Positions 56,136 to 64,000 of a DNA stretch of 64,000 nucleotides are shown one piece after another; the stretch's first letter is position 1; each line of letters starts with the position of its first letter. This DNA comes from Cladophialophora immunda (lineage: Eukaryota > Ascomycota > Eurotiomycetes > Chaetothyriales > Herpotrichiellaceae). The translations under genes and the position numbers were made by a program. The notes beneath the pieces were generated by a model. That model was given only the letters and a program-made list of their open reading frames with translations. It was not told where the DNA came from and ran no database searches. The DNA lies in the NCBI RefSeq assembly GCF_000835495.1, contig NW_015622544.1, positions 3,934,855-3,998,854 of the forward strand, written 5' to 3'.

Positions 56136-58064
56136 ATGAGCGACGGCACCATTAAGTTCATCTTCGCGAGCAGGCCGGGTCAATCGCAGCAGGATCACGG
56201 CCTCGGTGAAAAGGAACGACGATCACATGCCGCTCGCGTTGGTCGTCATGGGAAGAATCGAGCCATGCGTGGCTCCTCTGCAAGGACAACTATACCTCCG
56301 AGTCATACCGTTCTTCAATCGGCACCACGAACGCAAGCCATCTACAGGATGCATGTGCCGCGGCGGCGGCAGCAGCAGCAGCAGCAGCATACAAGCAGCT
56401 CTAGTGCCAGCACCAACTTCGACTCCAGGAGCACCGCCAAGTCTGGCTCTACCGATGAGTCTGCTCCTTCGGCCGAGAAGAGACTCCCAATACCGCCGGT
56501 AGTGATGCTAAAGGGCCACTCGGACCCTTTCAGTACTTTTCCAGTGGCCGTGACACCGCTAGTGAACCAAGTCTTGACGTTCATGCGAGAGGCGCTCTTT
56601 CCGAACCTATACTTCAACCCGTTCTTCCGCAGACTATACGGGGATTCTCACGGTCCCATCGACGTGCTGCATGATAGCAATTGGTTGCCGGCGCAGACCG
56701 CGAGGCAAGGCTGGGGCTTTGCCACCGGCAGCCTCAACTCAGAGGGCCAGGCCTTGGCCTGTATCGCGAGCTTTCTCCACAACATGGCCATCTTGATGCC
56801 GGAGGACGGACGACTCAAGATGAGCAGACAGGCCTTGATTCTCGCGACCAAGAGCTCAGAGCTCTTGCGGCAGTCGTTGGACAATATCGCTGGCGCTGGC
56901 AGAGGAAGAGATAAGAGGGTCCTTCTCCAGAACCAGGGGCTCATCACCCATGTCTTCTGGCTCTTCCGCGCAGCCGTGTTCTCCGACAACAGCCCCTCCG
57001 TGGCCGTCCACGGCAAGGTGCTGGCGCGGAGCATGATGCAAGGGTTGAACGACGGCATCGTGGACCACCTGATGATTATCCAGGCCATCAACGACGACTG
57101 CGACGACGCCTCGAAGGTGATGCGGCGGACGCACTTCGACCCGGACTGGTACCGTGCCATCGTCGAGCCGATCTGGGCCGTGGCCGAGCAGCTTCTGCCC
57201 CCTATCCCCGAGCCGGTTTTTGCCAGCATCAACGCGGCCATCGAGATCCCCGAGCTGCGGCGCCTCTTCATAACCTCGCGCCACCAAGCGGCGTTCTGCG
57301 AAGACGGCCTGCGAGTGTCAGACGAGGCGTGGGGTCCCCCAGAACAGAAGCAACTCGCCTTCGCCTGGTTCGTCACGCAGAGCGAGTACCTCATGTGCAA
57401 GGTCCTCCAGATGTACTTTGACCTGCGAGAGAACATCCTTCCGCCATGGCGTGAAGGCTCGTCTTCTGTGGCAGGAGGAGGGGGAGGAGGCGGACCACCA
57501 CCACCACCCATCCCACCGTCTCCAGGAGAGCGCCTGACCCAGGCCGGCCTAGCGTTGGGGCTGCTGTACTATGTCCGCGCGATCGGGCACGAGGCCACGA
57601 TCGACGGGCGAGACATCCGCGACGCGTCGCCCGGGATCATGCGCCATTTGCGCTCGGTCCTGGAGCTCACCGCCTCGGTCGCGACCGCGCACGAGAAACG
57701 GCGGTACCGCGACGCGCACGCCTGGCTCTACTATCTCGGCGCCTTCGAGGAGCGCCGGAAGACGCCGTCGTCGCCGTCGTCGCCGTCGCGGCACTCGGTG
57801 ATCGACCACCGCAGGAGCTGGACCAGGGACCAGTGGTTCCAGCGCCGTCTTGCGCAGCACGTCCGGGAGCGAGAACGGTCGCCGAGAAGAACAGGTGGTG
57901 GAGTCGACTCTCCTTCTGATCCGAGGACTTCGCCTGCTCGCACGTCCTTGTGGCCGGAATACCGTCGGATCTTCCGCACCTTCTTCCTCGTGGATTGGGC
58001 GCGGCCAAGTGGTTCGAAGTGGTTCGATAACGTGGTTGCGTCGCAAGCATATATAGATAGCTAG
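56136..58064 (+). CDS. Fungal regulator-like protein without a zinc cluster
   Basis: A single exon encodes 642 residues from Met 56136 (an upstream in-frame Met at 56052 adds 28). The N-terminus IKFIFASRPGQSQ followed by KERRSHAARVGRHGKNRA is a recurring opening of Pezizomycotina proteins annotated as fungal-specific transcription factors that lack a Zn2Cys6 motif. A poly-Gln run follows (CAG repeats near 56380). The middle and C-terminal ~450 residues are helical, with LVNQVLTFMREALFPNLYF, ALACIASFLHNMAIL, LLQNQGLITHVFWLFRAAVF and VTQSEYLMCKVLQMYFDL, interrupted by a Gly/Pro-rich insertion (GGGGGGGPPPPPIPP). Third codon positions are strongly GC-rich from ~57000 on. DNA binding is unproven. 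Confidence 0.72.
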   Translation: MSDGTIKFIFASRPGQSQQDHGLGEKERRSHAARVGRHGKNRAMRGSSARTTIPPSHTVLQSAPRTQAIYRMHVPRRRQQQQQQHTSSSSASTNFDSRSTAKSGSTDESAPSAEKRLPIPPVVMLKGHSDPFSTFPVAVTPLVNQVLTFMREALFPNLYFNPFFRRLYGDSHGPIDVLHDSNWLPAQTARQGWGFATGSLNSEGQALACIASFLHNMAILMPEDGRLKMSRQALILATKSSELLRQSLDNIAGAGRGRDKRVLLQNQGLITHVFWLFRAAVFSDNSPSVAVHGKVLARSMMQGLNDGIVDHLMIIQAINDDCDDASKVMRRTHFDPDWYRAIVEPIWAVAEQLLPPIPEPVFASINAAIEIPELRRLFITSRHQAAFCEDGLRVSDEAWGPPEQKQLAFAWFVTQSEYLMCKVLQMYFDLRENILPPWREGSSSVAGGGGGGGPPPPPIPPSPGERLTQAGLALGLLYYVRAIGHEATIDGRDIRDASPGIMRHLRSVLELTASVATAHEKRRYRDAHAWLYYLGAFEERRKTPSSPSSPSRHSVIDHRRSWTRDQWFQRRLAQHVRERERSPRRTGGGVDSPSDPRTSPARTSLWPEYRRIFRTFFLVDWARPSGSKWFDNVVASQAYIDS

Positions 58065-58700
58065 GTGGGGGTAGTTCGGCAGGCGAATAGGGCTGGAGAC
58101 AGGACGAGGTGTCACTAGTACCGTCATGTCGGTATCATTGAGTTCAAGTGCTGGAGTGTTCAATCTTTCTGAAGATACCATCTCGTGGTCGATGAATGAA
58201 TGGACGAATGAAATGAGTTGCCCACGCAGAAGGAAGAGCAGGACCAGCAGAGGAGGTGGCGCAGGAGAGAGTCTACCGCATATGGCGCACAGAACGGTGG
58301 GACCACGGAACAGGATCGAATAGAGACTGGCACCATTGAATACATGCTATGAAAGAACTCGACACGAGATGACAGGACACGTTTAAGCGTGGTTTTTATC
58401 TCTCTCTTCTTCTTTGGATTATGAATCGGTATCAAATGTCTAGACTTGGACTTGTATCTATAGATGGATCTATACACGTTTCTCACTCCCTATCCCACGC
58501 CTATGTTTGCTTTTCGACTTTGCCGGTCGCGACTGTCGTTTGGCTTATGATTTTGGGCGAACTTTTTTTTTAGCCCCATTTCTCCCACAAGTTCCGCAAG
58601 GTATATCCTGCAAAAGAGGCACCTGAGAGATCGAAGCAGCCTGGGTTGCACTGCCTTAAGCTGCCTCGCCTCACCCGTGCCCGCCTATTCGACGTCCCGT
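58065..58700. other. Convergent intergenic region
   Basis: About 640 bp between the 3' ends of the regulator-like gene and the sugar permease. Only 3' flanks were recognised. Confidence 0.5.
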
Positions 58701-60638
58701 TCAGGCGTCCTCCTTCTCCTCGTACTGGATGACGTGCTCCTTGTTCCGGACCTCCTCGGCGTGGCGGTCGTGGATCGTGCGCGCCGCGAGCGCCGAGTCC
58801 CTGATCTCGGGCTTTGCGAAGATCAGGTCGATCTCTTCGAGGGTTTTGCCTGTGGTCTGTACGGTGCCGGCCCAAATAAGGGCGGCTCAGGTCAGAACAA
58901 AGCTCTAGAGCAGGAGTATATAATGATCGTGCAAATGGGTAGGAGAACGGAGAGGAGGAAAGAAGATGTGGGAGAGAGGGAGGGAAGGAATGGGCTGTGG
59001 GGCTGATGTTGTTTTTGTAGATGTAGATGGGTGGGATGGAGGAGCGATCAGGGAAAGACGACATACCTCGGGACACATGAAATACACAAACGGCACGGCG
59101 ACCGCGCAGGACAAGAGCATCCAGATCCAGATCTTCCAGCCAACGTTCTGCAGCGCGATGCCCCCGGCGAAGACGGTGATGAAGCTGAACAGCCACTCGC
59201 CGAATGCACCGGCAGCGCCACCGAGGTGACGCAGTTTGAGTGGTGCGATCTGTTCAAAATCCGCCAGGTCAGCAAGATCAACCATTATTGTGTTCTTCCA
59301 GAAGCCCAGATAAAGAGGACATCTTCGTGCGCTTCACAGTGTTGGCTAGACTCACCTCAGGTCCGTATAACCAAGGAACTCCAATCCAGCCATAGCCAAA
59401 CACAAAGTTGTAGATGATCACAAACGCCACAGCCGTCCATTGTGTTGCTAGGGTAGGATGCGGCAAGCCGATCATAATCACGAACACGAGCATACAGATT
59501 GTCAAGACGACCGCCGACCAGATCAAAACGGCACGCCGGCCGAATCGCTCGATCGTCCAGGGCAAGGGATATGTTCCCAAGGCAAAACCGGTGTTCATTA
59601 CCGCAGCGAGGAGCTGGGAGAGGAAAGAAGACAGTCCGACCTGTGAGAAGATGACCGTTGAATAGTAGACGGACAGGTTGATGCCTATTGTGTACGTGGG
59701 TTAGCAAGAGGGGCCACCAACTGATTGGACAAGAGACGGACCCATCATCTGCTGAATGGAGAGGATCATGAAGGATATCCTGATCCGGCGGCCTGCTCTC
59801 AGGTCGCTTCTGTCCCAAAAGAGATCCAGGGGGTTGAATTTATGCTCGTCCTCCTCTTCGAGTTTGATCGAGGCCAGGATCTCATTTCGCATGGCCTGGA
59901 CGGCAGGGTCTTCCATTGGCCGATCATGGAGACGCATGACAACGCTGTCTCCCTCTGCGACGCGGCCTTTGGCGTAATACCACCTGGGCGTGTCGGGTAA
60001 GAAGAACATGCCGATGATGGAGATGGTGGCGAAAGATGCTTGAAAGGCAATTGGAAACCGCCATGTCACTTGGTTCGTCATCCTTGTGAAGATAAAATCC
60101 ATCCAGTAGGCTCCCCCAACCCCGCTTATCAACCAGACGCATTGAACGGCGACCTCAGGACCTCGTTCTTTGGATGTGATACTCATCTCGGCCATGTATG
60201 TGGGGACGCTGCAGGAGATGAATCCGATGCCGAACCCGCAAAGGACACGACCAACAATGATCTGAGCAACCGACCAAGAAGAGGCTTGGATGCTGGCTCC
60301 AACGATGACAAGGGCATCGCCCATGAGGATACACCCTCGTCGTCCCAGAGGCATCCCGAGGACGGTGACGGCCAAGGAGCACACGGCGGCCGCTAGCGTG
60401 TACGAGGACGCAATCATGGGGATGACGTATGTACCAGTCGGATGGCCCATCGCGTCGAGGAAGGGTTTTGTGGTCTGGATGCCTCCAAGGACGCCGGCGT
60501 CGTAGCCGTACATGCAGAAGGACTGGTTTGTATGAGCAGGAGGCGGACGCGGGTCGGGCTTGGCATGCTTACCAGTGAGCAACAAATGCTCATTATCCGG
60601 TAGAGAGTTCGACCTTTGACAGATTTGAGGAACATCAT
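58701..60638 (-). CDS. MFS sugar transporter
   Basis: Five exons: 60638-60573, 60522-59742, 59684-59356, 59249-59067, 58856-58701. They total 1,515 nt and 504 residues, in phase. Sugar-porter marks are CMYGYDAGVLGGIQ in helix 1, VLGMPLGRRGCILMG, VGRVLCGFGIGFISCSVPTYMAEMS, FLPDTPRWYYAKGR, IQQMMGINLSVYYSTVIF in helix 7, ERFGRRAVLIW, GYGWIGVPWLYGPEV, and CPETTGKTLEEIDLIFAKPEI after helix 12. The N-terminus before helix 1 is very short. It is expected in the plasma membrane, importing a hexose, pentose or polyol. It is transcribed divergently from the adjacent dehydrogenase gene, 451 bp apart. Confidence 0.9.
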
Positions 60639-61089
60639 GATGGGCGACTTGCTGAGTGAAGATTGATGGACAATGCCGAAGCAATCGCGTTGAGAGCGTA
60701 TGCCCTGATTATGTATGTCGAGTACCCCACACGATTGATGCCGAGCCCTGACCCCACTTTTCCTTCAATACAGCCTATGATTGGTCCACAACAATGAATA
60801 CTAACCCACCCCCGCATCCTGGTGCGGGAATCGAAACCCGGGGAACTCGATTCTCTCACGGACAATATGAGACAAAGTTAGCATCGTAGAGGTAGACCGT
60901 ATTCTCCCGGTCGCGTTCTGGTCCATCGTGACTAAGAGTACATCTTTTGGGTAAGTCGGAGCCCTGCAGCTCGATATTTCTCACGAGAACGACACTTTTG
61001 GCAAGTAAAGTGCCATCCGTATCTTGACGTCTTACCCGAGGCGTAGGTTCGCTTCCGTGGTCATGAGCTCAGGGTGGATAGCATCGAAA
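60639..61089. promoter_or_regulatory. Shared divergent promoter region of permease and dehydrogenase
   Basis: About 450 bp between the permease ATG and the dehydrogenase ATG. It contains an inverted pair CCCGCATC/GGTGCGGG and CCCGGGG near 60810-60845. No gene lies inside. Confidence 0.5.
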
Positions 61090-62293
61090 ATGCACCTTGG
61101 ACAGCAGTTCACGGGAGCTCGAGCTCTGCGCAAACTCCGGCCGGCATCCCTGCCCAGACTTGTGAGGCCGAAGCCCTTCTTAACGCAAACATCGAGCGCC
61201 ATTCAGAGGAACGCTGCTCACCAAACTCGAGCTATGTCAACAGAGAACACAGCCCCAGCAGCCAAGCTCGGAGCGTCCAGCGAAGATGCCTACCGGGCCA
61301 GGTCGATACAGGACTTGATGTCTCTGAAAGGCAGGGTCACCGTCGTGACTGGTGAGTGTGTGGTCGAGACTAAAGTGCGTCTTGTCGCTGAATAGCCAAA
61401 GGGGGAGCACGGGGCATTGGATTAGCTCTGGCCAGAGGTGCTGCCGAGCTAGGAAGCGATGTCGCCGTTCTCGATATCCTCGAAAAGCCATCTGACGCTT
61501 TTCTCGATTTCGAGAAGGAACTAGGCGTGACGGCCAAATACTATCGGTATGTCTGCCTCCGCTTGTGAGCAATGGGGGATCCTCGGCTAACTTTTGTTGT
61601 GTTTGTAGAGCAAGCGTCACAGACCCGGACGGCCTGACTCGAAGCTTCGAAGCTGTGGCGAAGGACTTCGGTCGGATAGACAACTGGTAAGGTAGACTTT
61701 TGCGGCAGTGGACATTGTTAACCACGCTTGTAGCGTCACCGCGGCTGGCATTGTCCATGATAAACCATTCCTTGACACAACCTGGGATGAAGGGGCCAGG
61801 ATCCTACAAGTCAATGTGCGTTGGGACATTTCCACCACCGGAAAGACCGCTGACATTGTTTCAGGTGATGGGCACCATGCTCAGCGCGCAATTGGCTGCC
61901 AAACAAATGCGAGCCCAGAACACTGGCGGGAGCATCGTGATGATAGCATCGGTTTCTGCTGTATCTGCCCTGCCAACCCAGAGACTCAACATATACGCCG
62001 CCTCCAAAGGTGCCGTCAAGTCCCTTTGCGTCCAGCTGGCAGTGGAGCTTGCCCCTCTGGGAATCCGAGTAAACACGGTATCCCCTGGCTTCATCGCCAC
62101 GGAGATGACCAAAGGGCTGGCCATCACAAGGCCTGAATTGCTGACGGTCTTCAAATCTGCACCGCCAATGGGGAGAATAGGTGATCGAGCCGATCTCAAG
62201 GGCGTCGTCGGATATCTTCTTAGCGATGCCGCAGCGTACACGACCGGCACCGATGTCCTTGTTACCGGCGGCGTGCATGCCGGTCAGCTGTAG
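61090..62293 (+). CDS. Short-chain dehydrogenase/reductase (SDR)
   Basis: Five exons: 61090-61351, 61402-61546, 61609-61686, 61734-61815, 61865-62293. They total 996 nt and 331 residues. The classical SDR core shows VVTGGARGIGLALARG (NAD(P) Rossmann motif), VLDILEKPSDAF after strand 2, GSIVMIASVSA (catalytic Ser), LNIYAASKGAVKSL (YxxxK) and VNTVSPGFIATEMTKGL, ending TGTDVLVTGGVHAGQL. Asp in VLDIL suggests NAD preference. About 50 N-terminal residues are Arg/Ser-rich without acids, like a mitochondrial presequence; starting at the Met at 61234 would remove it. The core resembles polyol/sorbose-type reductases. A sugar permease shares its promoter region, so a polyol or sugar substrate is plausible. 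Intron 1 uses an AAG acceptor. Confidence 0.88.
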
Positions 62294-62449
62294 CGCGGAA
62301 GGCTTAAACGTTGATCCTTCGTAAAATAACCTCATGCTGGATGCTTGGCCCGGAGCAGATGGCCTGCCTGCTTGTAGAAGGACATCATTCGACCCGGTCT
62401 GTACGAGACCGGGTGGCTTGAAAATAGGGGTAGTATATTTTGGTGGGTC

Positions 62450-64000
62450 TCATGGTTCTTGAGGTGGGAAATGAGGCAGTTCAAGATTGGTGTAGCCACC
62501 CCAGAATAGAGTTTCGAGGGAAAAGTCGTCATACGAGGTATCGAAAAAATTGAATGCAGGGTCAGCCTCGGTTAGGTTGAGGCCAAAATCGGAGCTGCCC
62601 TGGCTCTGAGGAGATTGGTGTGTCTGCAATAGATCGCTCTCGGCGTTTGTGGGCCGCCGCTTCTTTGCTGGCGCAGGCCCAGCCTCTGGAGCGTCGCCCC
62701 ACGGATTCTGTCGCTTGATGTTTGACTTCGACCTGCGGAGGAGATCACTCTTGATGCCCATGATGACCTCGAGTGCTCTTGAAGCGCTCTTGAAGGCAAG
62801 TCCCAGTTCACTCAATGCTTGACAACAGGTTTCCAAATTCTTCCACGCGCTGTTGCTTCGAACCGGATCTGTTGCCGCACAGGCGGTGAAAACATGGATC
62901 AACGTCGCCGTAAAAACGAGGTGGACGGCCTGAACATTGATCCTTCTGAGACTATACTGGCGACGATAGGTCTGAATCAGCTTCGCCACGAAATTGGCCG
63001 AGGTCGTGCAATGGTTGCGGCCGGCCGCAATTTCAGCAGTAGTTAGACCCGGCAGAGTCTTCACAGAGGCAAAGAACGGGCGGAACGTGATGATCATGAT
63101 GCTATGATATTGCATGCTAAGAGGAATCAGCTGCATCGAACAGGGATAAACGAGTGTGTCTACTCACTGGAGTTGGAGTACGTGTGGAAGGTATAGTGCT
63201 CTTTTGTCCAGGTTATTGACAGCCAAGCTGGGCGGGAGGCTTCTCTGCCAACCCAACAACTTGTCACGCATTTGGTTTGCAAACTGAAACAGCTGTCTGG
63301 CGTTGGTCGGACCCGTCATCGCGTCAGGGTACCTGAGTGGCGTTAGAGGCACTTGTTCATGGCCGAAGGAGCAACTTACAGCGTCTCTCTGATAGCGGTC
63401 ATGTGCGCACATAATTTCACGTTCCAGATGCCCAGTTCGTCGATTGAGTCCATCATCCGAGGCAAGTCTAAGGTCTCGTTGTCGTCGTAAGGAGACCAGT
63501 ACCTCGCAACCCGACCCGCCTTGGCTTCTTCCGCAGAGAACTGCACAGTAATATGCTTGTCATCGAGTGCGACGGGTCTGCCAACGTATAGACTCCACAT
63601 CCTGGTAACCGGTCATTCAACTACCCCAGCCTGACAGAAGAAGACATAAATACCTGTCGTGAACGAAGACACCGCTCCATATTATCTTTCGAATCATCCC
63701 TTCTTCACAGGTGATCAGACCGGCCTGGACGTATGGTTCAGGATCAAGATGAAGGCCTAAATCGACAGCGAGTCGGACTGCCATTCCTACGTGGCCGCGT
63801 TAGTGTCAAGCACTTCACTACCGCCGAGCCTTGTCATACCACTATCAAGCCAGCCACGGGCATCCCTTGTCAGCAGGGCCTCAACCGCACTAAGAATAAC
63901 CAGGGATTGAACAGTCGATAGAGTCGGTGCGTCCATCTCGAGTTCCAAAAGCAATTTGGACCTAGTGGCAAAGAAATCCGGAAGCGGATCAGGCAAATGA
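62450..64000 (-). CDS. Fungal-specific transcription factor domain protein (C-terminal part, cut by window edge)
   Basis: Visible exons are 64000-63840, 63786-63654, 63601-63380, 63332-63168 and 63116-62450; the start lies beyond the window. The regulatory (PF04082-type) domain is clear: TVQSLVILSAVEALLTRDARGWLDSG, MAVRLAVDLGLHLDP, EEGMIRKIIWSGVFVHDRMWSLYVGRPVALDDKHI, then LHMQYHSIMIITFRPFF. The C-terminus has a basic stretch (RRSKSNIKRQ, AKKRR) and an acidic/aromatic tail (DPAFNFFDTSYDDFSLETLFWGG) that looks like an activation domain. A Zn2Cys6 cluster is expected upstream but cannot be seen. The gene converges with the dehydrogenase, 156 bp apart, and may regulate it and the permease. Confidence 0.87.

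Noticed and set aside
60800..60870. tRNA-like T-arm on the minus strand (GGTTTCGATTCCCGCACCA)
   Set aside because: The T-loop has an extra base, the T-stem mispairs, and no matching acceptor stem or A box was found within 80-100 nt. At most it is a tRNA-like relic.

Overview
The window is nuclear DNA of a filamentous ascomycete (Pezizomycotina). Genes carry short introns of about 50-100 nt with GTRAGT-type donors and CTAAC/CTGAC branch sites. The gene set is typical of the group: Mediator subunit 1, an Slt2-type MAP kinase, Has1 helicase, Zn(II)2Cys6 regulators, MFS sugar permeases, and sedolisin and serine carboxypeptidases. The wealth of sugar/aromatic catabolism genes and a free-standing 5S rRNA gene would fit Eurotiomycetes, perhaps a black yeast-like Chaetothyriales, but that placement is inference. 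About 25 protein genes were rebuilt by hand from exons; where exon phases and total lengths close to a multiple of three, this is given as support.

Layout. 0-5 kb: partial NBR1-like autophagy receptor, a fungal mitochondrial-type protein, and a DUF427 protein. 5-14 kb: hexose-type permease, MED1, 5S rRNA, and catalase. 14-16.5 kb: gene-poor, with a decayed coding remnant. 16.5-20.3 kb: convergent FAH-family hydrolase and extradiol dioxygenase, a possible aromatic meta-cleavage pair. 21.6-27 kb: secreted serine carboxypeptidase and a gamma-glutamyltranspeptidase-like enzyme. 27.7-31.4 kb: a very acidic ~1,200-residue repeat protein. 32.8-38.3 kb: DHA1 drug/proton antiporter, TPMT-like methyltransferase, and OTU deubiquitinase. 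39.3-45.6 kb: cell-wall-integrity MAP kinase, sedolisin, and Has1. 46.5-53 kb: dienelactone-hydrolase-like/SnoaL fusion, Zn2Cys6 regulator, and alpha-glucoside-type permease, with regulator and permease divergent. 54-58 kb: lysozyme/transglycosylase-like protein and a regulator-like protein without a zinc cluster. 58.7-64 kb: sugar permease and a short-chain dehydrogenase transcribed divergently, then a partial Zn2Cys6-type regulator cut by the window edge.

Most genes are independent housekeeping loci. Three groups look like small functional neighbourhoods: the FAH/extradiol pair, the hydrolase-regulator-permease group, and the permease-dehydrogenase-regulator group. Two genes carry telomere-repeat boxes in their promoters, both with the C-rich strand on the coding strand. 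No transposon, CRISPR array, tRNA gene or large biosynthetic cluster was seen.
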